DNA from: Sulfurospirillum sp. UBA6810
Lineage (GTDB): Bacteria; Campylobacterota; Campylobacteria; Campylobacterales; Sulfurospirillaceae
Length of the DNA stretch: 9,215 bases
Assembly: GCA_002469305.1 (NCBI GenBank)
Contig: DKEY01000110.1
Coordinates: 1 to 9,215 of the forward strand
Direction: 5' to 3'
Below are positions 1 to 6,330 of this stretch, piece by piece (position 1 is the first letter of the stretch; each line of letters opens with the position of its first letter). The translations under genes and the position numbers were made by a program. The notes under the pieces were generated by a model. It did no database searches and had not been told where the DNA came from. It saw only the letters and a program-made list of their open reading frames with translations.

Positions 1-77
1 AAATTCTAGCTGATATGGCTATGAACGACCCAGAAGCTTTTGCATCTGTTGTAAAACAAGCTAAAGCTGCACTTTAA
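1..77 (+). CDS. rplT: 50S ribosomal protein L20, C-terminal end (partial)
   Basis: Only the last 24 codons are present. The reading frame begins at base 3 and ends with TAA at 75-77. The peptide starts ILADMAMNDPEAF and ends in KQAKAAL. This matches the conserved C-terminus of bacterial L20, which has an ILADIA-like block, an AF pair and a final KAKAAL. L20 binds 23S rRNA and is needed early in large-subunit assembly; in many bacteria it also represses its own infC-rpmI-rplT operon. The rest of the gene lies beyond the left edge. It converges on lpdA, 43 bp away, with a hairpin terminator between them. The identification rests on a short stretch but the match is characteristic. Confidence 0.88.
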   Translation, partial: ILADMAMNDPEAFASVVKQAKAAL

Positions 78-84
78 AACTCCA

Positions 85-111
85 AGCCAACACTTTTAAA
101 AAGTGTTGGCT
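85..111. terminator. Bidirectional hairpin terminator between rplT and lpdA
   Basis: The arms AGCCAACACTTTT (85-97) and AAAAGTGTTGGCT (99-111) are perfect reverse complements, giving a 13-bp inverted repeat; the inner A/T pairs would open to form the loop. The A-run before and T-run after the centre mean both strands can form the same stem. It sits in the 43-bp space between the stop codons of two convergent genes, where one shared terminator is expected. The trailing U-tract is short on both strands, so efficiency is uncertain. Confidence 0.8.
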
Positions 112-120
112 CACTCAAAT

Positions 121-1467
121 TTAATTCACCATCTCCCACAAACTTTCACTCAGCGTTGGATGAGCAAATATCATATCGCCTAACTCTTTACATGTAAGCT
201 TTGTATTTACTGCTATAAGTATCTGGTGGATAAGCTCAGTGGTATCATTACCTATCATCGCACCACCTAAAATCACATCGGTGTTTTTATCAATCAAAAG
301 TTTGATAAATCCTCCATCATCACCTTTTATCTTTGCTTTTGCGCTTGATTTGTAAAAATGCTTGATAGATTTATATTCTCTGTTCTCAGCTTTGAGTATT
401 TTTTCATTTTTACCAACACTGGCAACTTGAGGTTGGCAAAAAGTAACAAAAGGAACAGTTTGTGAGCTTACATGTAAGCTTTCATTTATAAGATTATTTG
501 CCACAACAATCGCTTCATGATACGCCATATGCGCTAAAGCTGGAGTTTTTATGACATCACCTATCGCATATATGTTAGGATTTGATGTTTGTAAGTGTTC
601 GTTAGTGAGTATAAAATCTTTTTCACTTTTGATATGTGCATTTTTAAGATTTAATTCTTTTGAATTTGGTGCACGTCCGATAGAAACCAACACAAAATCA
701 AAGCTTTGTGTTAGTTGCTCTTTAGGAGTTTGTAAAGTAACTTCTATGGTAGTTTCTTTTTTTACATGTGAGATTACGTTGGTGCTAATGTATATTTTTA
801 TACCTTTTTTTTCAAACTCTCGTTTTAAACCTTTTGAGACATCGTCATCTTCATTTGGAACTATATTTGGCGTAAATTCTGCGATGGTGACATTTACCCC
901 TAAAGAGTGAAAGAACGTGGCAAATTCGCACCCTATAGCACCACCACCAACTATAAGTATATCTTTTGGTATCGTTTCTAATTCAAATATCTCTTTACTC
1001 GATAAGATAAGCTTTCCATCTATCTCTAAAGTGGGGTGTGTTCTATGTACTGAACCACTTGCTATAACACACTTTTCAAAGGCTACAACTTCATCATTGA
1101 CCTCGATTTCATTTTCACTTAGAAACGAAGCACTGCCGTAGAGGATTTCAGTTTTTTTCAGTTTTGTTTTGATACCACTTTTTAGTTGTTCGATAAGAGT
1201 GTCTTTTTTGTTTTTTAAAGTTGGCATATCAAGAGTCATATCGCAGATATTTACTCCACACTCTTTCATGTATGTCTGTTTTGCTATGTACGTTGCACTC
1301 TCTAGGTACTGTTTCGCTGGCACGCAGCCTTCATTGAGGCAAGTTCCACCGATGTAATTTTCATCTTTTTCTATGATGCATGCACTTTTTCCCTCTTTTG
1401 CCAAAAGTGAAGCACACTCATAGCCCCCAGGTCCTGCGCCGATAACTACTACATCATATTTTTTCAT
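121..1467 (-). CDS. lpdA: Dihydrolipoyl dehydrogenase (E3 / glycine cleavage L-protein)
   Basis: A flavoprotein of 448 aa, slightly shorter than the typical 460-475. It oxidises dihydrolipoyl groups with NAD+ and here should serve the H-protein. Visible landmarks in order: the FAD dinucleotide fold GAGPGG (residues 10-15); the redox disulfide in GGTCLNEGC (C43 and C48), followed by VPAK where IPSK is usual; the NAD-binding GGGAIG (174-179); the second FAD motif AIGD (301-304); and the C-terminal dimerisation domain ending in HPTLSE, with the catalytic His436-Glu441 pair. There is no N-terminal lipoyl domain. ATG at 1467 is preceded by AAGG at good spacing. It is the last gene of the gcv/lip cluster but is separated from lipA by 121 bp, so it may be expressed partly on its own. 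Two exact TTACATGTAA palindromes lie inside it. Confidence 0.93.
   Translation of the reverse strand: MKKYDVVVIGAGPGGYECASLLAKEGKSACIIEKDENYIGGTCLNEGCVPAKQYLESATYIAKQTYMKECGVNICDMTLDMPTLKNKKDTLIEQLKSGIKTKLKKTEILYGSASFLSENEIEVNDEVVAFEKCVIASGSVHRTHPTLEIDGKLILSSKEIFELETIPKDILIVGGGAIGCEFATFFHSLGVNVTIAEFTPNIVPNEDDDVSKGLKREFEKKGIKIYISTNVISHVKKETTIEVTLQTPKEQLTQSFDFVLVSIGRAPNSKELNLKNAHIKSEKDFILTNEHLQTSNPNIYAIGDVIKTPALAHMAYHEAIVVANNLINESLHVSSQTVPFVTFCQPQVASVGKNEKILKAENREYKSIKHFYKSSAKAKIKGDDGGFIKLLIDKNTDVILGGAMIGNDTTELIHQILIAVNTKLTCKELGDMIFAHPTLSESLWEMVN
188..197. repeat. TTACATGTAA palindrome, exact copy 1
   Basis: Inside lpdA, near the 3' end. It is read in a different phase from the other copies, giving LTCK (residues 424-427) rather than LHVS, so the DNA sequence and not the peptide is what is shared. 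Confidence 0.85.
465..480. repeat. TTACATGTAA palindrome, exact copy 2, extended to 16 bp
   Basis: Inside lpdA. The core 468-477 is embedded in a perfect 16-bp palindrome AGCTTACATGTAAGCT, the longest symmetric copy in the window. It is read as SLHVSS around residues 330-335. Confidence 0.88.
762..771. repeat. TTACATGTGA, near copy
   Basis: Inside lpdA, one mismatch to TTACATGTAA. It is read as SHVKK (residues 233-237). Confidence 0.5.
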
Positions 1468-1523
1468 CTTTTACCTTTTTAGGAGATATTTTAAAGTTAC
1501 TGTCTGAAAACATCTGCAGCGTA

Positions 1524-1553
1524 ATGGTCAAAATCTCTGATTTTGGGTACCAT
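1524..1553. other. Imperfect hairpin in the lipA-lpdA gap
   Basis: The 121 bp between lipA and lpdA (1468-1588) is the only sizeable gap in the cluster. It contains an inverted repeat: ATGGT plus CAAAATC (1524-1535), a TCT loop, then GATTTTG (1539-1545), a GGT bulge and ACCAT (1549-1553). The resulting stem has 7 bp, a 3-nt bulge and 5 more bp. No U-tract follows directly, so it is a weak terminator or attenuator candidate and could be an mRNA processing or stability element. A short minus-strand frame (ATG at 1553, stop at 1497-1499, 18 codons) overlaps it but has no convincing ribosome binding site. Confidence 0.35.
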
Positions 1554-1588
1554 AGCGAAGCCGTTTGAAAAAGTAACTATTAAAATAT

Positions 1589-2458
1589 CTATAATTTATC
1601 TCTTTCAAAATACTCATGTGACATGTAAGAGCTTCTTGTGTAAGGAGAGCTTTTCACAAACTCAAATCCCATCTCACTTGCCATCATGCCATACTCTTCA
1701 AATTTCTTAGGTTCTATATACTCTTTGACACTTTCATGAGACTTGCTAGGCGCTAGATACTGTCCCATGGTGAGTAAAGAACATTTCACATCAAGTAAAT
1801 CTTGCAAACTTTGTTTGAGCTCTTCTTCACTTTCTCCAAGCCCTAGCATGAGAGAACTTTTTGTTTTTACTTGAGGGTTCATTTGTTTTAAGTATCTTAA
1901 AACCTCAAGTGAACGTGTATAGCTAGCACCTTTTCTTATGTGATAGAGTCTTGGAACAGTTTCGATATTGTGTCCAACTATCTCAGCTCCTGAATTTGCT
2001 ATGCTTGTTAGTGCTTCAAGGTTGAGCTTCAAATCTGGGATTAAAAGCTCAATGGTGATATTTGGATTTAACTCTTTTATCCTTTGAACACACTCTACAA
2101 AAACACTCGCTCCACCATCTTTGATATCATCTCTGGTCACACTAGTGATAACTACATGCTTTAAACCAAGAGCAACAACAGCTTGTGCTACTTTTTGGGC
2201 TTCTTGTATATCAAGTGGTTTTGTCTCTCCACGTCCAACATTGCAAAAGGTACAAGCTCTCGTGCACGTGGCTCCAAGAAGCATAAAAGTTGCCTGTTTT
2301 TTTGCAAAACATTCACTAATGTTTGGGCACATAGCTTCTTGGCAAACTGTATGGATACCTATACTTTTTAAAGATTGTTCAACATCTTTTTTTTGAGAGA
2401 AAAAGACTTTTTTATGTAACCAAGAGGGTTTACGATTTTGCATTATATTTCCATTCAT
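1589..2458 (-). CDS. lipA: Lipoyl synthase (radical SAM)
   Basis: This 289-aa enzyme inserts two sulfur atoms at C6 and C8 of a protein-bound octanoyl chain to make the lipoyl cofactor. The auxiliary [4Fe-4S] cluster that is consumed as sulfur donor is marked by C39, C44 and C50 (CQEAMCPNISEC). The radical SAM cluster is the CxxxCxxC of CTRACTFC (C65, C69, C72). The C-terminal RSSY (275-278) carries the conserved serine ligand of the auxiliary cluster. Length and motif order match bacterial LipA. The start is not settled: ATG at 2458 overlaps the preceding gene by 29 bp, whereas the in-frame ATG at 2443 (residue 6) has GGA six bases upstream and a shorter 14-bp overlap. I slightly favour the latter as the real start. 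Its likely substrate is octanoyl-GcvH made by the upstream neighbour. Confidence 0.95.
   Translation of the reverse strand: MNGNIMQNRKPSWLHKKVFFSQKKDVEQSLKSIGIHTVCQEAMCPNISECFAKKQATFMLLGATCTRACTFCNVGRGETKPLDIQEAQKVAQAVVALGLKHVVITSVTRDDIKDGGASVFVECVQRIKELNPNITIELLIPDLKLNLEALTSIANSGAEIVGHNIETVPRLYHIRKGASYTRSLEVLRYLKQMNPQVKTKSSLMLGLGESEEELKQSLQDLLDVKCSLLTMGQYLAPSKSHESVKEYIEPKKFEEYGMMASEMGFEFVKSSPYTRSSYMSHEYFERDKL
1619..1628. repeat. TGACATGTAA, near copy
   Basis: Inside lipA at its 3' end, one mismatch to TTACATGTAA. It overlaps the conserved RSSY codons and is read as SYMS, in a different phase from the LHVS copies. Confidence 0.45.
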
Positions 2459-3173
2459 ATGTATTATATTTGCTTACATGTAAAGTTTTCAAAGAGTTTA
2501 ATTCATCATCTTTGAGTGTAGATTCTTGAAGATGGGTATCAAAGCATTTTTCAAACGAAGATTTGATACGCTCTTTTGCTTCGCTTACATGTAAAGCTTT
2601 TCCTAACTCTTCTATGCTCACACCACTAAAAGGGCGTGAGTCTACATGTAGAGGAATTGAGCCATGTTGGTAGATGAAATTTTTTGTACGCCTCTGAGCA
2701 TTGCCTCCAACCTTTTTATCCTCTATGATAATGTCATAGGGCTCATATCCTACTTGGCAAAAGGCACTTTTAGAGAATTTTTCATTCATGATGTCTTTTG
2801 CAAAATTTGCTTCAAATCCAAGTTTTGCATAAAAATGAAGAAGAAAAGCGCAGATATACTCATAACTCTCTTTAACACTTTTGTTTGTTAGCAATCTTGT
2901 AGGGAGGATAAGAGAATAAGAGAGATCAAAGCCATGGAGTAAAAGCCCACCACCAGTAACTCTTCGTGTAAAATTAACCCCAAAGTCTGTAAAATTTTCA
3001 ATATCATGCGTATCTTGAAATCTCCCAATACTAAAGGCATCTTTATCCCATGTATAGAGTCTAAGTATCGGCAAGTCATCTTCTTGAAAATTTTCAATCA
3101 AAGCTTCATCGATTGCCATATTGTGAGCAGCACTCAAATACGGCAAATCGAGAAATCGGAAGCTTTTAACCAC
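2430..3173 (-). CDS. Lipoate-protein ligase A / octanoyltransferase LipM family protein
   Basis: A 247-aa protein of the biotin/lipoate protein ligase fold that attaches lipoyl or octanoyl groups to a target lysine, here most likely on GcvH. Landmarks: the RRVTGGG loop (70-76) followed by H80 and D83; the catalytic-lysine motif KVGGNAQRR (K154); and QHGSI (169-173). The roughly 90-residue C-terminal accessory domain of E. coli LplA is missing. Cys139, just before the EPYD segment, lies near where LipM octanoyltransferases place their catalytic Cys. With lipA directly downstream and no lipB in view, a LipM-like transfer role is as plausible as a scavenging ligase. The start is GTG at 3173, overlapping the gcvPB stop (GTGGTTAA, 8 bp), with AAGG ten bases upstream. 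The family is certain; the exact reaction is not. Confidence 0.88.
   Translation of the reverse strand: MVKSFRFLDLPYLSAAHNMAIDEALIENFQEDDLPILRLYTWDKDAFSIGRFQDTHDIENFTDFGVNFTRRVTGGGLLLHGFDLSYSLILPTRLLTNKSVKESYEYICAFLLHFYAKLGFEANFAKDIMNEKFSKSAFCQVGYEPYDIIIEDKKVGGNAQRRTKNFIYQHGSIPLHVDSRPFSGVSIEELGKALHVSEAKERIKSSFEKCFDTHLQESTLKDDELNSLKTLHVSKYNTYEWKYNAKS
2474..2483. repeat. TTACATGTAA palindrome, exact copy 3
   Basis: Near the 3' end of the lipoate-ligase-family gene, flanked as GCTTACATGTAAAG. It is read as LHVSK (residues 231-235). Confidence 0.85.
2585..2594. repeat. TTACATGTAA palindrome, exact copy 4
   Basis: In the same gene, 111 bp from copy 3, with the flanks GCTTACATGTAAAGC. It is read as LHVSE (residues 194-198). 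Confidence 0.85.
2641..2652. repeat. TCTACATGTAGA, symmetric variant
   Basis: A perfect 12-bp palindrome in the same gene, 47 bp beyond copy 4. Compared with the main motif it has C and G in place of the outer T and A on both sides, so symmetry is kept. It is read as LHVD (residues 175-178). Confidence 0.5.
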
Positions 3174-4614
3174 AGCAGTTAAACCTTATATTTAACTCTC
3201 TTGCTGCTTTTGTTTCATCGGCTCTTGAGATAGGTAGAGTCATCGGAAAGTTTACAAATGCACTAGGGTCATTTTTGGCAAGCTCGACTGCGTCGATAAC
3301 TTTTTGGCAAAAATAATCTATCGTCTCTTTGCTCTCGCTCTCAGTAGGTTCTATCATGATAGCCTCTTTAACTATGAGTGGAAAGTAGATAGTTGGAGCG
3401 TGCAGACCAAAATCTAAGAGGTATTTTGCGATATCAAGTGCTCTGACACCATCTTTCGCTAAGCTAGCTGCACTTAAAACACACTCATGCATACAAAAGC
3501 CCTCAAACTCATAATCAAAATAAGGCTTGAGCTTTGCTAACACATAGTTTGCATTTAAGACCGCTTTTTTACTGACATTTATCATGCCATCACTTCCTAG
3601 CACTTTCATATATGCATAGGCTTTGATGAGTACAAGATAGTTGCCAAAAAATGGAGATATCTTTCCTATGGTTGTTGGGTTAGGAGTTTCAAAGATATAA
3701 CTTTCACTTGATTTTTCTACGCCCAAATCTGGTAAAAATTCTCTCAAGCACTCTTTTACTCCAACAGGACCAGCTCCTGGTCCTCCACCACCATGAGGAG
3801 TGGCAAATGTTTTATGTAAGTTAAGATGCACTACATCAAAGCCAACATCACCAGGACGGATGGTTCCAAGTATGGCATTTAAGTTTGCTCCATCATAATA
3901 CATAAGCGCGTCATAAGAGTGTGCGATATCACAAATCTCTTTTATATTTGGGTTAAAAAGTCCTAATGTGTTAGGCACTGTTATCATAACAGCAGCGACC
4001 TCATCGCTCATCACAGCTTTAAAAGCCTCTAAGTCCATATCTCCTTTAGCCCCAGATTTGACGGTGATAACTTCATAATCAACCATCGAAGCAGTTGCAG
4101 GATTTGTTCCATGCGCAGAGTCTGGGATGATGACGTATTTTTTCTTATTGCCTTTTTTCTTATGGTAAGCTCCTATAAGCATAAGACCTGTCATCTCTCC
4201 ATGTGCTCCCGCTTGTGGCGTGAGTGTAAAGTGATCCATCCCAACTATCTCTTTAAGATAGCCTTCTAGTTCTTTGATGACTTGCAGAGAACCTTGGATG
4301 GCATCTACTTGATTGTTTGTTATGAGGTGAGGATGAGGTGCGCTAAATCCCTCTAAGGCTGCTATACGCTCTTGAACTTTTGGGTTGTACTTCATCGTAC
4401 AAGAACCAAGTGGATAAAAGTTTGCATCTATGGAAAAGTTTTTATTTGATAGTTCTGTAAAGTGGCGTACGACATCTAACTCACTGAGCTCTGGTAAGTT
4501 AGCTTTTTGTGAGCGTAAAAGTGAGCTATCTAGTGATACTTGTGGAACATCTAGGCTAGGAAGTTTGATACCATGTCTGCCAACATGTGATTTTTCAAAA
4601 AGTGTTTGACTCAT
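3166..4614 (-). CDS. gcvPB: Glycine dehydrogenase (decarboxylating) subunit 2
   Basis: The 482-aa C-terminal-half subunit of the two-part P-protein. It carries the pyridoxal phosphate that decarboxylates glycine and hands the aminomethyl group to the lipoyl arm of GcvH. The PLP lysine is K268 in NLHKTF, followed by the glycine-rich TPHGGGGPGAGP stretch. The cofactor-contacting DGAN is at 241-244, AHGTNPA at 168-174, and the family hallmark SCTMKYNP at 71-78. Length is normal for GcvPB (about 480-500). ATG at 4614 overlaps the gcvPA stop as ATGA, the usual sign of coupled translation for an obligate heteromeric partner, and is backed by a very strong Shine-Dalgarno. It should form an (alpha-beta)2 complex with GcvPA in the cytoplasm. 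Confidence 0.96.
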   Translation of the reverse strand: MSQTLFEKSHVGRHGIKLPSLDVPQVSLDSSLLRSQKANLPELSELDVVRHFTELSNKNFSIDANFYPLGSCTMKYNPKVQERIAALEGFSAPHPHLITNNQVDAIQGSLQVIKELEGYLKEIVGMDHFTLTPQAGAHGEMTGLMLIGAYHKKKGNKKKYVIIPDSAHGTNPATASMVDYEVITVKSGAKGDMDLEAFKAVMSDEVAAVMITVPNTLGLFNPNIKEICDIAHSYDALMYYDGANLNAILGTIRPGDVGFDVVHLNLHKTFATPHGGGGPGAGPVGVKECLREFLPDLGVEKSSESYIFETPNPTTIGKISPFFGNYLVLIKAYAYMKVLGSDGMINVSKKAVLNANYVLAKLKPYFDYEFEGFCMHECVLSAASLAKDGVRALDIAKYLLDFGLHAPTIYFPLIVKEAIMIEPTESESKETIDYFCQKVIDAVELAKNDPSAFVNFPMTLPISRADETKAARELNIRFNCCG

Positions 4615-5939
4615 ATCAGCACCTCCTTTGTGGCTTGCACAAATGAATCCATCTGTGCCTTTGTTCTTTTTTCAGTTACACTTACAAGTACTCTGTTTTC
4701 AAAGTTTTCATATAAATTTGAAAGATTTATTCCAGCAAAGAAGCCTTTTTCATTCATCGCTTTTATAAACTTATCACTGCTTATTGGGAGCTCTATAACA
4801 AACTCATTAAATGTAGGAGCAAGGTTATAGATACCAACTACTTTTGAGAGCTCGTTTTTAAGATAATTTGCTTTTTCATAGTTAAACTCTGCTAGATTTG
4901 CAAAGCCCTCTTTGCCAAGGAGTGAAAAGAAGATAGTAGCACGAAGAGCCATAAGGTTTTGGTTTGAACAGATATTTGAAGTGGCTTTATCACGGCGTAT
5001 ATGTTGCTCTCTTGCTTGTAGTGTTAAAACAAAAGCACGTTTGCCATTTCTATCGAGCGTTTCTCCTACGATACGACCTGGAAGATTTCTTATGTATTTT
5101 TCTTTAGTGGCTAAGATTCCAAAAGATGGACCTCCAAAGCCTAGATAATTGCCCAGACATTGCCCATCAGCACATACGATATCAGCGTCCATCTCTTTTG
5201 GAGTTTTTAAAAGTCCTAAAGAGATAGGATAAGCACTAGCAATAGCCAAAATACCTTTTACATGTAAAGCCTCTATCACATCTGTATAATCAGCGATAGA
5301 GCCAAAAAAGTTTGGATTTTGAAAGATATATCCTGCGTATGTTTCATCTATTTTTGTTAAAATATCCTCTTTTTTTGAGATATCACTGCTTACATGTAAG
5401 AGTTCAACTTCGAGTTCATGGTATGCAAGGTATGTTTTTACTATCTTGATGTATATAGGATTTACGCCTGAGTCTATAAGTATCTTTTTTCTCTTTGTAA
5501 TTCTCACTGCCATCAAAGCAGCCTCAGCCATAGCAGTTCCACCATCATACATAGAAGCATTTGTTGCTTCCATGCCAGTGAGTTCGCATATCATGCTTTG
5601 GTATTCGTACAAGGCTTGCAGTGTTCCTTGACTCGCCTCTGGTTGGTATGGAGTGTAAGCTGTATAAAACTCTGAACGCATAGAGAGTGCATCAACTGCA
5701 CTTGGTATGATGTGTTCATAGTAACCACCACCAAGGAAACAGATATTTTGAGTGTTGTTTTTTAAAGCGAGAGCTTTTAACTCCTCAAAAACTTCAAATT
5801 CACTCAAACCTTTTGGAATTTCGAAACTTTTTGCTCGGAGTTCTTGAGGGATAGAGGCAAAAAGTTCTTCTTCGCTTGTTATCCCTATTTGAGCAGTCAT
5901 CGCCTCTATATCACTGGGTGTATGTGGAGTGTATGGCAT
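4611..5939 (-). CDS. gcvPA: Glycine dehydrogenase (decarboxylating) subunit 1
   Basis: The 442-aa N-terminal-half subunit of the split P-protein. It adopts the same aminotransferase fold as GcvPB but lacks the PLP lysine, and completes the active site at the subunit interface. Characteristic blocks are the N-terminal YTPHT, FLGGGYYEH (68-76), TAYTPYQPE (93-101), QGTLQALYEYQS (104-115) and ASMYDGGTAMAEA (128-140), followed later by a GFGGPSFG stretch. Length is typical (about 440-450). ATG at 5939 has AGGAGAG just upstream, part of it formed by the gcvH stop region eight bases away. Bacteria and archaea differ in having a fused P-protein of about 950 aa or this split form. Two TTACATGTAA palindromes 132 bp apart are read here as LHVK and LHVS. 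Confidence 0.96.
   Translation of the reverse strand: MPYTPHTPSDIEAMTAQIGITSEEELFASIPQELRAKSFEIPKGLSEFEVFEELKALALKNNTQNICFLGGGYYEHIIPSAVDALSMRSEFYTAYTPYQPEASQGTLQALYEYQSMICELTGMEATNASMYDGGTAMAEAALMAVRITKRKKILIDSGVNPIYIKIVKTYLAYHELEVELLHVSSDISKKEDILTKIDETYAGYIFQNPNFFGSIADYTDVIEALHVKGILAIASAYPISLGLLKTPKEMDADIVCADGQCLGNYLGFGGPSFGILATKEKYIRNLPGRIVGETLDRNGKRAFVLTLQAREQHIRRDKATSNICSNQNLMALRATIFFSLLGKEGFANLAEFNYEKANYLKNELSKVVGIYNLAPTFNEFVIELPISSDKFIKAMNEKGFFAGINLSNLYENFENRVLVSVTEKRTKAQMDSFVQATKEVLI
4621..4629 (-). promoter_or_regulatory. Consensus Shine-Dalgarno for gcvPB
   Basis: On the minus strand AAAGGAGGT lies six bases before the gcvPB ATG, inside the last codons of gcvPA. All nine bases can pair with the usual 16S rRNA 3' end. 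It is much stronger than the other sites in the cluster and fixes the gcvPB start. It may raise independent initiation so that the two P-protein subunits are made in balance. Confidence 0.8.
5257..5268. repeat. TTACATGTAA palindrome, exact copy 5
   Basis: Inside gcvPA; symmetric over 12 bp as TTTACATGTAAA. It is read as LHVKG. Confidence 0.85.
5389..5400. repeat. TTACATGTAA palindrome, exact copy 6
   Basis: Inside gcvPA, 132 bp from copy 5; symmetric over 12 bp as CTTACATGTAAG. It is read as LHVSS. Confidence 0.85.
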
Positions 5940-5947
5940 AATCTCTC

Positions 5948-6316
5948 CTAGAGTGTAGCTATATAATCTTTGTACGTATCCTCGCCCATGAGAATACTTA
6001 TCTCATCAGCATCGCTTAATTTGATTTTTAAAATCCAAGTATTTTCAGCATCTTCATTTAAAAGTTCAGGGGCATCATTGAGAGAGTCATTGACCTCGAT
6101 AACTTCACCACTAAGAGGAAGATATATATCACTTGCAGCTTTTACTGACTCGATAAAAGCGATGCTGTCATCTTTTGAAGCACTTGTGCCAACCTCTGGC
6201 AACTCTAAAAAAGTGATGTCTCCAAGCTGTGAGACAGCGTACGCTGATAGACCAATAATCGCTATATCACCTTCGATACTAGCCCATTCATGTTCGTTGC
6301 TATATAGTTTTGTCAT
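5948..6316 (-). CDS. gcvH: Glycine cleavage system H protein (lipoyl carrier)
   Basis: A 122-aa carrier close to the usual 120-130 residues. It shuttles the aminomethyl group from the P-protein to the T-protein and is reoxidised by LpdA. The N-terminal HEW (9-11) and the lipoylation hairpin ESVKAASDIYLPLSG with lipoyl lysine K59 are both intact, as is the C-terminal half with N-D-x-L-N and W(I/L)xK(I/L)-type segments (NTWILKIKL). ATG at 6316 follows AAGGATAGAGAT, a good ribosome binding site. It sits 14 bp after gcvT and 8 bp before gcvPA. It is the only lipoyl-domain protein in the window, so it is the obvious client of the lipoate genes downstream. Confidence 0.97.
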   Translation of the reverse strand: MTKLYSNEHEWASIEGDIAIIGLSAYAVSQLGDITFLELPEVGTSASKDDSIAFIESVKAASDIYLPLSGEVIEVNDSLNDAPELLNEDAENTWILKIKLSDADEISILMGEDTYKDYIATL

Positions 6317-6330
6317 ATCTCTATCCTTGT

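Noticed and set aside
551..1357. Plus-strand open frames of 62-119 codons opposite lpdA
   Set aside because: They lie wholly inside a gene with intact FAD, NAD and disulfide motifs, have no recognisable domain and low-complexity composition, and are antisense shadows.
1534..1575. Plus-strand mini-frame (14 codons from the ATG at 1524) in the lipA-lpdA gap
   Set aside because: It has no ribosome binding site and lies over the hairpin, whose symmetry by itself produces frames on both strands.
2387..2394. Run of eight T within lipA, a possible phase-variable tract
   Set aside because: It encodes ordinary Gln-Lys-Lys codons in a housekeeping gene. Phase-variable tracts in this phylum are usually G/C runs in surface genes, and lipA is intact.
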